A stretch of DNA of 64,000 bases from CAVTWS01 sp964390555 (GTDB lineage Bacteria > Actinomycetota > Acidimicrobiia > Acidimicrobiales > SHLQ01): NCBI GenBank assembly GCA_964390555.1, contig CAYMJU010000067.1, positions 1 to 64,000 of the forward strand, given 5' to 3'. Every line of letters begins with the position of its first letter. Position 1 is the stretch's first letter. The translations under genes were made by a program, and so were the position numbers. Below are positions 8,329-16,044 of this stretch, piece by piece. A model generated the notes under the pieces. It searched no databases and was not told the DNA's origin. It saw nothing but the letters and a program-made list of their open reading frames with translations.

Positions 8329-9473
8329 CGGGAGTCCTCCACGGCGATGTCGAATCGCCGGATGTAGAAGTCGTAGTCGGAGCGGATCTGCTCGGTCGTG
8401 AGGCCGTACTGCTCGGCCGTGTAGCGGTGAGTTCCCTGGGCGCCCATGCGGTTGCGGTCCTGCCAGTCGAAGATCGTGTGCTCGGCGGCCGGGGTCAACT
8501 CCAGGTCGAGCCACGCGTAGATGCGCCGGATCGTGCCCCGCGGATCGCCGACGAGGTCACGGTGATGCACGTCGAGGAACCGGTCCTCGCCGATGCGGGC
8601 TCGCTGTTCGATGGCGTGCTCCATCCCCTCCCGGAGGTGTTCGCAGATCTCCCGGCCGAGTGCGTGCGCGTCGCGCTCGCCGTCGGGTGCCGGCAGGATC
8701 GTCGACACGATGCTCGCGTAGGAGGGCACGACCTTGCCGGGGTCGCGGTGCGTCATCACGAAGCGGATCTCCGGGTAGGCCGTGGCGAGCGCCTCGAGGT
8801 GGAACTTGTGGTGGGGCGCCTTGAACAGCCACAGGTCGGGCGGGCACTGCGAGCCCAGCAGCTTCACGACGCGCCGGTGGTAACGGTAGGTCTCGGTGAG
8901 GTCAGCCCCGCGCCACCACGCCCGGTAGCCGGCGACCGGGAGGGTCATCTGTTGCCCGTGGAACGCCATGCCGAGGACCTCGGTGTCCTCCATCGTGGCG
9001 TCGATCTCGATGATGTGCATGGCCTTGTACTCGTCGGAGCGGTGGGCGTGCGTCTCGATGAACGCGGCTCGCCGCGGGTCGTCGGCCTCGCCGCCCGCTA
9101 TCGGCGGCGGCACCGGCTGGTTCTGCTCCCAGCCACGGAGGCTCCGGAACTGGGGGTCGAGCGACAACATGTCGGCGAGGGCCGTGGTTCCCGTCCGGGG
9201 CAGCCCGTTGATGTCGATCGGACCCCGGATCGCGACATCGTCGACCTCGGGGTGCTCGACGTACCACGCCTCGACCTCGAGGCGGTTGACCAACCGGCGT
9301 CGCAGGTCGCCGACCACCGCGGCGTCGGTCCCGGGGTGGAGATCTCCGTCGTGCTCGAGGCTGTCGAGCAGGACCACGAGGCCCTCGCGGAAGTCGCCCG
9401 GTCCGAAGTCCGACAACCCGGCAACAGCTTCAGCCTCCGCGAGCAACTGCTCAGCAGACGGGTACCGGGCCAT
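8325..9473 (-). CDS. PAPS-dependent sulfotransferase family protein
   Basis: 382 residues. The 5'-phosphosulfate loop is at residues 90-99 (GLPRTGTTAL) and the 3'-phosphate site at about 237-251 (RFVMTHRDPGKVVPS), the two hallmarks of cytosolic-type sulfotransferases. A histidine in KAPHHKFHLEAL follows the first half. The family sulfonates hydroxyl or amino groups using PAPS; in actinobacteria many members of this branch remain uncharacterised. It lies 3 nt after the epimerase and overlaps the DUF1214-like gene, so one mRNA is likely. Confidence 0.85.
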   Translation of the reverse strand: MARYPSAEQLLAEAEAVAGLSDFGPGDFREGLVVLLDSLEHDGDLHPGTDAAVVGDLRRRLVNRLEVEAWYVEHPEVDDVAIRGPIDINGLPRTGTTALADMLSLDPQFRSLRGWEQNQPVPPPIAGGEADDPRRAAFIETHAHRSDEYKAMHIIEIDATMEDTEVLGMAFHGQQMTLPVAGYRAWWRGADLTETYRYHRRVVKLLGSQCPPDLWLFKAPHHKFHLEALATAYPEIRFVMTHRDPGKVVPSYASIVSTILPAPDGERDAHALGREICEHLREGMEHAIEQRARIGEDRFLDVHHRDLVGDPRGTIRRIYAWLDLELTPAAEHTIFDWQDRNRMGAQGTHRYTAEQYGLTTEQIRSDYDFYIRRFDIAVEDSR

Positions 9474-9476
9474 CGG

Positions 9477-10403
9477 TCACGCTCCTTCGACGCGGTCGGG
9501 GTAGAAGTGCGCGGCCATGCGGCGGAACCCGTCGCGCCAATCGACCCGGCAGGGTCCCGTGATCGCGGACCGCTTGCGGTGGTCGCCGACCGATCCCCGC
9601 GACGCGCCCGGCACCGGTTCGACCACGATCTCGGCCTCGACCCCGAGGAGCCCGGCGAAGTAGGTCGTCCACTCCTGCGCGCTCACCGGCTGGTCGCCGC
9701 ACCAGTTCACGATCGTGGCCGGCACTGTCGCGGCGTCGATCAGCGGCTCGAGGTGCGCCGCGATGTCGTCGTCGTGGATCGGGCTGTACGGCAGCGGATC
9801 CCACCGCAGCCGGACCGGCTGCCCGGCGACGAGCGCCTGCATGTGCCAGAGCGGAAGCCCGCCCCGCTCGCCGTAGGCCGCACCCATCCGGGCGATCGTG
9901 ACCGGTAGGCCGAACGACCGGGCACAGTAGCGGGCCACCGCTTCCTCGGCGATCTTCGAGATCGAGTACGGCGCTTGCATCGGCAACAGTTGGTCGCCGA
10001 CCGGATCGGTCTCGACGGACGCGTGCCACGGGTCCTCGTGGGGCTTGTACACCGTCAACGTCGACATCACGAGCGCCGCCTTCGCCGTTCGGCAGTGTTC
10101 GAGCACGAACCCGGTGCCCTCGGCGTTCACGCGCAGGGCCTGCTCGTAGTCATCGGCGCTGAAGTCGGCGGCCACGTGCAGCAGGTAGGTGAAGTCGCTC
10201 GGCAGGTCGCCGAAGTCGCCGCTCGCGAGGTCGACGGCGCGGGTGCGCACGCCGAGCGCGTCGACTTCGGCGCGGGTCGCGGGGTCGCTGAACCGGGCGA
10301 TCCCCCACACCTCGTTGGCGGCCACGAGCGACTTCGCCAGCCCTAACGCGATCCGCCCCGCGGGTCCGGTTATCAAGATCTTCTCGCCCTGTAGCACCCT
10401 CAC
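9477..10403 (-). CDS. NAD(P)-dependent epimerase/dehydratase (extended SDR)
   Basis: 308 residues from GTG (a second in-frame GTG lies 6 nt later). GPAGRIALG near residue 13 is the Rossmann glycine loop (variant GxxGxxG), YSISK near residue 145 the catalytic Tyr-x3-Lys, and STLTVY supplies the Ser. Extended SDRs act on nucleotide sugars, hydroxysteroids or dihydroflavonols. First gene of the four-gene minus-strand operon with sulfotransferase, DUF1214-like and VOC proteins; a lipid, steroid or phenolic substrate would fit but is unproven. Confidence 0.85.
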   Translation of the reverse strand: MRVLQGEKILITGPAGRIALGLAKSLVAANEVWGIARFSDPATRAEVDALGVRTRAVDLASGDFGDLPSDFTYLLHVAADFSADDYEQALRVNAEGTGFVLEHCRTAKAALVMSTLTVYKPHEDPWHASVETDPVGDQLLPMQAPYSISKIAEEAVARYCARSFGLPVTIARMGAAYGERGGLPLWHMQALVAGQPVRLRWDPLPYSPIHDDDIAAHLEPLIDAATVPATIVNWCGDQPVSAQEWTTYFAGLLGVEAEIVVEPVPGASRGSVGDHRKRSAITGPCRVDWRDGFRRMAAHFYPDRVEGA

Positions 10404-10531
10404 CCCTTCGACGCGGCTCCTCCGACGCGCAAGCCCTGGACCCTAGATCAGAGCGACTACGTCGATCTGACCGAGCTGGTCGCTGGCACCCAACGTGTTC
10501 ATCTCAGCAACCAGGTGAGACACCCGGCTTC

Positions 10532-11731
10532 TCAGGGCAGGACGATGGGCATGCGGTCCCAGCCGCGGACGGTGGTGGTGGAGGCCAGCGCCATGCCGGC
10601 GTAATCGACGTCCCACTCGGGGAATCGCTTGAGGAGCTCCTCGAGCGCCACGTGACCCTCGAGGCGGGCCAGGTTCGCGCCCAGGCAGAAGTGGATCCCG
10701 TACCCGAACGTGAGATGCGAGATGTCATCGCGGTGGATGTCGAACACCTCGGGGTTCTCGTAACGGCGATGATCCCGGTTGGCCGCCGCCATGATCAACA
10801 AGACAGGACTGCCAGCCGGGATGGTTGTCCCGTGGTACTCGACGTCGTGCATCACAAAACGGGCCGTCGCGTGGCCCGTGGGCTCGAACCGCAACGCCTC
10901 GTCGATCACCTTGGGCACCAAGGACCGATCCTCGACCACCTCACGGCGCTGATCGGGATGCTCGGCCAGCAACTTGGCCAACCACCCGATGAGACGCCCG
11001 GTCGTCTCGTTGCCGGCTCCGGCCAGCACCGCCGTGTACGTGAGCACCTCCTGGCGCGTCAAGGTGCGCCGCTCGCCGTGCTCGTCGTTGAACTCGGCGT
11101 TCAGGAGCTGGGTCATGAGATCGTCAGAGGGGTGCTCGGCGCGCCATTCGACGTAGTCGGCGAACATGTCGCCGCTCGCGACGTTGTCCTGCTTCACCTG
11201 CATCGGTTGACCGGGGACGGTGCGGAGGTTGGCGTCGGTCTTGTCCCTCACCGCCACCTGGTCCTGTTCGGGGATCCCCAGCAACATCCCGATCACCCGC
11301 ATCGGCAACACCGACCCCAGCTCCTCGATGATGTCGAACCCGCCCGAACCCACGAGCGGATCGAGGCAACTGGCACAGAACGCCCGCACCTGATCCTCCA
11401 GCGCGGCCATCCGCCGGGGCGTGAACACCCGCGACAACAGACCCCGATGCATCGCATGGATCGGCGGGTCCTCGAACAAGATCACGCCGGGCGGCAGCTC
11501 GACACCGGCCTTGATGATGTCGAGGATGTCGCTGCGCGTCGACGAGAACGTCTGCCAGTTCAGCAGCCCCTTCTCGACATCGGTGTGCCGGGTCAGCGCC
11601 CAGAAGTCGTACCGCTCGTTGTAATAGGCCGGAGCCTCCTCACGAAGGCGCGCGTACACCGGGTACGGATCGGCATTGATGGCGATGTCGTACGGGTCGT
11701 AGTACACGTCGGACTTGCTCGCGACCACCAT
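10532..11731 (-). CDS. Cytochrome P450
   Basis: 399 residues. I-helix AGAGNETT, K-helix EALR (ExxR), and haem loop FGYGIHFCLG with Cys349 as the fifth ligand. GGAGGG lies 9 nt before the ATG. It is a soluble bacterial class I P450 needing ferredoxin and reductase, neither of which is encoded close by. Its N-terminus (YYDPYDIAINADPYPVYARL) and overall sequence closely match the P450 at 49003, so the two are paralogues, probably with related substrates. Divergent from an SDR across 179 bp holding an inverted repeat. Confidence 0.95.
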   Translation of the reverse strand: MVVASKSDVYYDPYDIAINADPYPVYARLREEAPAYYNERYDFWALTRHTDVEKGLLNWQTFSSTRSDILDIIKAGVELPPGVILFEDPPIHAMHRGLLSRVFTPRRMAALEDQVRAFCASCLDPLVGSGGFDIIEELGSVLPMRVIGMLLGIPEQDQVAVRDKTDANLRTVPGQPMQVKQDNVASGDMFADYVEWRAEHPSDDLMTQLLNAEFNDEHGERRTLTRQEVLTYTAVLAGAGNETTGRLIGWLAKLLAEHPDQRREVVEDRSLVPKVIDEALRFEPTGHATARFVMHDVEYHGTTIPAGSPVLLIMAAANRDHRRYENPEVFDIHRDDISHLTFGYGIHFCLGANLARLEGHVALEELLKRFPEWDVDYAGMALASTTTVRGWDRMPIVLP

Positions 11732-11846
11732 CGGTTCACCCTCCTACCGTCGGCCGAGCGGGCCCGGCGCCGCGATCTTGTCACCGAGGCGACCGCCGGG
11801 CGAACACCACGCCCAGGTCAGCGTCGGTGGAGCTCGTGCATGGGCA

Positions 11847-11865
11847 CCCACGAGCGCCTCGTGGG
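11847..11865. promoter_or_regulatory. Inverted repeat between divergent P450 and SDR genes
   Basis: Perfect 8-bp arms CCCACGAG / CTCGTGGG separated by CGC. A further CTCGTG half-site lies about 13 bp to the left (11834-11839). The position, 46 bp before the SDR start and about 115 bp before the P450 start, suits a regulator binding site controlling both genes. No regulator gene adjoins it, so its partner is unknown. Confidence 0.35.
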
Positions 11866-11910
11866 AGAGTGGGCGACCAACCCGATACGACCGTCACGAA
11901 TGGAGCAACC

Positions 11911-12657
11911 ATGGGCGAGCTGGACGGCAAGATCGCCGTGATCACCGGAGCCGGTTCGGGCATGGCCCGTGCCACCGCCGAGGTGTTCGTGCGCGAGGGC
12001 GCCCGGGTACTCGTCGCCGACATCAGCGGCCGGGAAATCGACACGGCGTCGCAACTGGGCGATGCCGCAGTGCCGTTCCACGTCGATGTGTCCGACGAGG
12101 CTCAGGTCGAGGCCATGTTCGCGGCGGCGCTCGACGCCTTCGGGCGGGTCGACGCCGTGCTCAACGTCGCCGGCATCGGCGGTGCCATGCCCCTCGCCGA
12201 CATCACCATGGAGGAGTACGACCGCATCATGGACGTCAACCTCCGCGGCGTCCTGCTCGGCACCAAACACGGCATCCGCACGATGCTGCCCACCGGTGGC
12301 GGGTCGATCCTGAACTGGTCCTCGACGGGCGGGCTCAACGGCTCGTTCCTACCGGTCAGCGTGTACACGGCGGCCAAGCACGGCGTGATCGGGTTCACCA
12401 AACAGGCCGCGCTCGAGTACGGCCGAAAGGGCATCCGGGCCAACGCCATCTGTCCCGGTTTCATCGAGACCGAACTGTCGGGTGGGCCCGGGTCGGCCGA
12501 GCGCTACCCCACTCTGGTCAAGGGCACCGCCCTGAAACGGGGCGGCCAGCCCCACGAGGTCGCCGAGGTCGCCTCGTTCCTGTGCTCGGACCGGGCCAGC
12601 TTCGTCACCGGCCAGGCCATCGCCATCGACGGCGGACTCTCCGCCAGCTTCGAGTGA
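11911..12657 (+). CDS. Short-chain dehydrogenase/reductase (SDR)
   Basis: 248 residues; the ATG at 11911 (MGELDGKIAVITG) after GGAG is preferred over a GTG 84 nt upstream, which would add a non-conserved leader. Classical SDR motifs: TGAGSGMA (NAD(P) loop), NVAG-type LNVAGIGG, catalytic Ser in NWSSTGG, YTAAK, and the C-terminal TGQAIAIDGG. An aspartate after the second strand (VADIS) favours NAD. Likely oxidises or reduces an alcohol made by the divergent P450; that link is inference from position. Confidence 0.9.
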   Translation: MGELDGKIAVITGAGSGMARATAEVFVREGARVLVADISGREIDTASQLGDAAVPFHVDVSDEAQVEAMFAAALDAFGRVDAVLNVAGIGGAMPLADITMEEYDRIMDVNLRGVLLGTKHGIRTMLPTGGGSILNWSSTGGLNGSFLPVSVYTAAKHGVIGFTKQAALEYGRKGIRANAICPGFIETELSGGPGSAERYPTLVKGTALKRGGQPHEVAEVASFLCSDRASFVTGQAIAIDGGLSASFE

Positions 12658-12786
12658 CGGCCCGCGGTGCCCCGGCATCGCCTGCGTCGCCCGACGCCGC
12701 CCAGACGGCGCCGGCTACGAGGCCTGGGTCGCGGTGCTGCGCCCCGTGCTTCGAGAGCACCACAAGCGAGCGGCTTGACGGGAGTC

Positions 12787-13347
12787 TCAGGCCGCCCTGA
12801 TGGCGGAGATCTCGAACTCCAGTGTGACCTTGTCGCTCACGAGCACGCCGCCGGTGTCGAGGGCGGCGTTCCAGCTCACGCCCCAGTCCTTGCGGTTGAT
12901 CACTGTGGCGCCCTCGAGCCCGAGGCGGGTGTTGCCCCAGGGGTCCTGGGCGGTGCCGGTGAGCTCGAGGTCGAGCGTCACCGGCCGGGTGACAGCCTTG
13001 ATCGTGAGGTCACCGGTCACCCGGTACGCCGAATCGCCGGCTGGCACGATTGCGGTCGACGCGAACGAGATCGTCGGGTAGCTGTCCATGTCGAAGAAGT
13101 CGTTGCCGCGCAGGTGCGCGTCGCGATCGACGTTGCGGGTGTCGATGCTGGCGGCCTGGATCGTGACCGACAGGCTGGAAGCGGCGGGGTTCTCGACGTC
13201 GATGTAGCCGGAGCCGTCGAACTCGTTGAACGAGCCTCGGACCTTGGTGACCATGGCGTGCCGGGCCACGAACCCGATCCGGCTGTGCGTCGGGTCGATC
13301 GAGTAGGTGCCGGTGACGACGGGGGCGGCTTCGGTCAGTGTGCTCAT
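12787..13347 (-). CDS. YceI family lipid-binding protein
   Basis: 186 residues; ATG at 13347 (MSTLTEAAPV) chosen for its GGAG site, although an in-frame start 18 nt upstream exists. YSIDPTHSRIGFVARHAMV, GSFNEFDGS, ASIDTRNVDRDAHLRGNDFFD and the FEI-rich end are classic YceI lipocalin-like barrel features; members bind isoprenoid chains. No signal peptide, so cytosolic. Divergent from the MarR gene, a pairing common in actinobacteria, with two shared operator-like sites between. Confidence 0.92.
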   Translation of the reverse strand: MSTLTEAAPVVTGTYSIDPTHSRIGFVARHAMVTKVRGSFNEFDGSGYIDVENPAASSLSVTIQAASIDTRNVDRDAHLRGNDFFDMDSYPTISFASTAIVPAGDSAYRVTGDLTIKAVTRPVTLDLELTGTAQDPWGNTRLGLEGATVINRKDWGVSWNAALDTGGVLVSDKVTLEFEISAIRAA

Positions 13348-13392
13348 GTCTGCTCTCCTTGTCATGGTCCACCGGATGTCGATGAACGAGAA

Positions 13393-13406
13393 GTTGATGT
13401 GTCAAC
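13393..13406. promoter_or_regulatory. Operator-like site 1 (candidate MarR site)
   Basis: GTTGATGTGTCAAC: arms GTTGA/TCAAC form a perfect inverted repeat around TGTG. It lies 46 bp upstream of the yceI start and on the minus strand contains TTGACA, so a bound protein would cover a possible -35 element. Confidence 0.5.
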
Positions 13407-13423
13407 ATGATGCCGGACTTGAG

Positions 13424-13437
13424 GTAGACGTGTCAAC
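13424..13437. promoter_or_regulatory. Operator-like site 2 (candidate MarR site)
   Basis: GTAGACGTGTCAAC matches site 1 at 12 of 14 positions and begins 31 bp later, about three helical turns. It overlaps TAGACG (13425-13430), a plausible -35 for the MarR gene, which fits autorepression. Confidence 0.5.
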
Positions 13438-13448
13438 TAGTTTGCGTG

Positions 13449-13454
13449 TATCGT
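13449..13454 (+). promoter_or_regulatory. Candidate -10 of a leaderless promoter for the MarR gene
   Basis: TATCGT is followed by 7 nt and then the ATG at 13462, the spacing typical of leaderless actinobacterial mRNAs. TAGACG lies 18 bp upstream as a -35. No ribosome site is seen before the ATG, consistent with a leaderless transcript. Confidence 0.4.
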
Positions 13455-13461
13455 TGGTCAC

Positions 13462-13929
13462 ATGTCCGGTATCCGATGGCTCGATGACGACGAACGCCGC
13501 GCCTGGCGCAACCTGTCGCTCATGCAGCTCCAGCTGTTCGCACTTCTGGGGCGCGAGCTCGCCGCTGACGGTCTCTCCTACCCCGACTACCTGGTGCTCG
13601 CGAGCCTCTCGGACCGCGCGGACCGTCGAGCCCGGATCGTCGAGCTCGGCCGCGAGCTCGGCTGGGAGAAGAGCCGCGTCTCGCACCACGTCACACGCAT
13701 GGAACAACGCAACCTGGTGGACCGCATCAAATGCCCCACCGACCAGCGCGGCTGGTTCGTCGCCATGACCGACACCGGCCGAGCGGCCATCGAAGCGGCG
13801 GCGCCCGGACATGTCGATGTCGTACGCCGCCACTTCATCGATCTGTTGACCCGCGAGCAACTCGAGACCCTCGACACCATCGCCAACAGCGTGCTCGCCG
13901 GGCTCGCCCGGCTACCCGGTGTCGAGTAG
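13462..13929 (+). CDS. MarR family transcriptional regulator
   Basis: 155 residues. The winged helix is at about 50-110: ADGLSYPDYLVLASLSD, LGRELGWEKSRVSHHVTRME (recognition helix) and the wing CPTDQRGWFVAMTDTGR. MarR dimers repress neighbouring genes until a phenolic or oxidative signal is bound. Its own promoter and that of the divergent YceI gene share two 14-bp operator-like sites. The acyl-CoA synthetase starts 12 nt after its stop and is probably co-transcribed. Confidence 0.92.
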   Translation: MSGIRWLDDDERRAWRNLSLMQLQLFALLGRELAADGLSYPDYLVLASLSDRADRRARIVELGRELGWEKSRVSHHVTRMEQRNLVDRIKCPTDQRGWFVAMTDTGRAAIEAAAPGHVDVVRRHFIDLLTREQLETLDTIANSVLAGLARLPGVE

Positions 13930-13941
13930 GGCCGGCGCGCC

Positions 13942-15456
13942 GTGAGCTCGCCACGAACGATCAACGCCGTGCTCGACCGCGCGGTGGAGCGATGGCCCAA
14001 CCAGCCGGCAGTGGTGACCGACACGGCGACGGCCACCTACGCAGAGATCCACGACCGTGTGCTGCGCCTCGCGGGCGGGCTGGCTGCGACGGGGATCGAA
14101 CCCGGTGACCGGCTCGCCGCGTGCCTCCCCAACACCATCGACATCGTCGTCGCCTTTTACGCCACCGCACGCGTCGGTGCCCTGTGGGTCGGCATCAACC
14201 GCCAGCTCGCCGCACCCGAGAAGGCTCAGATCCTCGCGGACACCACACCGCGCATCCTCGTGGCCCAAGCCGACACGCTCGCCTCGCTCGCCGCCCGGGC
14301 ACCGATACCGGGGCTCGAAGGAGTCGCCGTTGACGGCGGCGGTCGCTGGGCCGAACTGTGCGCCGGCGTGCCTCGTGATCACGACGCGGTCGAGCCCGCG
14401 GCGCCGGCGGCGATCGCGTTCACCAGCGGGACGAGCGGAATGCCCAAGGGTGTGATCCACAGCCACCACAACCTCGTGCTCCCGGGCGAGGTGCTGGCGG
14501 CCACCCGGGGTTACGACACGTCGTTCCGGCGGGGCGACTACCTGTCGCTGACGATCCTCAACATGGTCGTGTTGTCGACGCTCACGGCGGCCCAGGTCGG
14601 CGGCACGAGCGTGCTGCACGATGGCGCCAACGTGGCGGATCTCGGCGCGTGGATCGGCCGCCACCGGGTGACGGTGTTCAACGCGGTACCCACCACGCTC
14701 TACGGCCTCGTTCGCTCCGAAGCGATCGACCGCCGCGACCTCGCCTCGCTGAACGACGTGATGACCGGTGGAGCGCCGTGTCCCGAGGAGCTACGCGAGC
14801 GCTTCCTCGACCGGTTCGGGCGACCGGTGCACTCGGCTTACGGCCTTACCGAGGCGCCGACGGTCGTGACCATCGATCCCCCCGGTGACCCGTCGCCGGA
14901 GGGACGCAGCGGCCGACCCCTGCCTCACCTCGATGTCACGTTTGCGCCAACGAGCGGCGAGCAGACCGGTGGCCAGATCCTCGTCGGACCCGCTACATCG
15001 GGCCGATGGGCGGGCGCGTGGCGACCGTTCCTCGGGTACTGGAACCGCCCGGGGGTCGAGGTACCGGTGGTCGATGGCCGGCTCCACACCGGCGACATCG
15101 GGCGCTTCGACGACGGCCGGCTCGTCGTCATGGGCCGGCTCGGTTCACTCATCATCCGCGGGGGAGCCAACGTGTACCCCGCCGAGGTGGAACGGGTGTT
15201 GCGGGAACTGCCCGGAGTCGCCGACGCGGTGGTCGTCGGCCTGCCCGACGAGCGCCTCGGCGAAACAGTCAACGCGCTGATCGAGCTGGAAGCCGGGCAG
15301 ACGACGACCGAGCGCACCCTCATCGAGGGGTGTGCCACCGAGCTGGCCCGCTACAAGGTGCCGGCACGGATCCTCGTCGTCGACACCATCGAACGCAACG
15401 CCATGGGGAAACCCGACCTGCGTGCCGCCCGCGCTCGCCTGGCCAGCGACACCTGA
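13942..15456 (+). CDS. AMP-forming acyl-CoA synthetase (class I adenylate-forming)
   Basis: 504 residues, GTG start 12 nt after the MarR stop. Motifs in order: P-loop FTSGTSGMPKG (about 164-174), YGLTEAP (A5), HTGDIGRFDDG (A7, Asp binds ribose), RLGSLIIRGGANVYP (A8), and NAMGKPD (A10 lysine for adenylation). Such enzymes activate fatty or aromatic acids as acyl-AMP and then acyl-CoA. Linkage to a MarR gene suggests an aromatic or hydrophobic acid inducer, but the substrate is not readable from sequence. Confidence 0.9.
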   Translation: MSSPRTINAVLDRAVERWPNQPAVVTDTATATYAEIHDRVLRLAGGLAATGIEPGDRLAACLPNTIDIVVAFYATARVGALWVGINRQLAAPEKAQILADTTPRILVAQADTLASLAARAPIPGLEGVAVDGGGRWAELCAGVPRDHDAVEPAAPAAIAFTSGTSGMPKGVIHSHHNLVLPGEVLAATRGYDTSFRRGDYLSLTILNMVVLSTLTAAQVGGTSVLHDGANVADLGAWIGRHRVTVFNAVPTTLYGLVRSEAIDRRDLASLNDVMTGGAPCPEELRERFLDRFGRPVHSAYGLTEAPTVVTIDPPGDPSPEGRSGRPLPHLDVTFAPTSGEQTGGQILVGPATSGRWAGAWRPFLGYWNRPGVEVPVVDGRLHTGDIGRFDDGRLVVMGRLGSLIIRGGANVYPAEVERVLRELPGVADAVVVGLPDERLGETVNALIELEAGQTTTERTLIEGCATELARYKVPARILVVDTIERNAMGKPDLRAARARLASDT

Positions 15457-15492
15457 GAAAGTCGGTCCGCGCGGCCTCGGTCCTTGGGCCCA

Positions 15493-15765
15493 TCAGGGCG
15501 TGAAAATGTGACCAGCGTTGACGTCGAACAAGGCGCCGGTGATGCCGGAAGCAAGATCCGACGCGAGGAACAGGATCGTGTTCGCGACCTCGTCATCGGT
15601 GACGATGCGGCGCAGCGCCATCTCGTTCGTGTAGTCGGCGAGCACCACCTCGTACGCGACGCCGAGCTGGCGCGCCCGCGCCTCGTAGAACCGTTCGAGC
15701 TGCGCGCTCCAGATGTGGCCCGGCGCCACGCAGTTTACCCGGACGCCAGCGGGCCAATTGGGATG
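15493..15765 (-). pseudogene. C-terminal remnant of an SDR
   Basis: The frame enters directly after an in-frame stop (TGA at 15768-15766) and reads NWPAGVRVNCVAPGHIWS ... TDDEVANTILFLASD ... GITGALFDVNAGHIFTP-stop. RVNCVAPG and the final ITGxxxDVNAG are the last third of a classical SDR. The Rossmann loop and YxxxK are missing, so the gene is truncated at its 5' end. Confidence 0.7.
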
Positions 15766-16044
15766 TCACCATCGCCATGACGAGCGGCCAGACCGCGGAT
15801 CGCATCGACTACCGAACCGACCGGGCCCTGAGCGACGAGGTGTTGGCCAACACGATCGTCGTCACGGTCAACAAGCGCACCCCGCTCGCCCGATCTCGTC
15901 ATGCTCTCGCCGGTGTCGATCGCCGTCCGTGGCCGCAAACCCAACCGAGCCGACCCCGCACTCGACTAGGCGGTGGCGACGTAAGGTTCCGTCGACCGCG
16001 GCCGCCAGCCATGAGCGGCGGTTGACCGCAACGAGGAGATTGCT
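15766..16044. other. Gene-less stretch before the GH3 gene, possible relic
   Basis: On the plus strand a frame from ATG 15777 reads DYRTDRALSDEVLANTIVV and VTVNKRTPLA, and after a one-base shift continues DLVMLSPVSIAVRGRKPNR to a stop at 15967-15969. This suggests a frameshifted or truncated gene I cannot name. No other feature is seen. Confidence 0.3.

Noticed and set aside
12658..12786. Possible protein tail reading GYEAWVAVLRPVLREHHKR on the plus strand
   Set aside because: Too short, no start and no family; may be another relic but not supportable.
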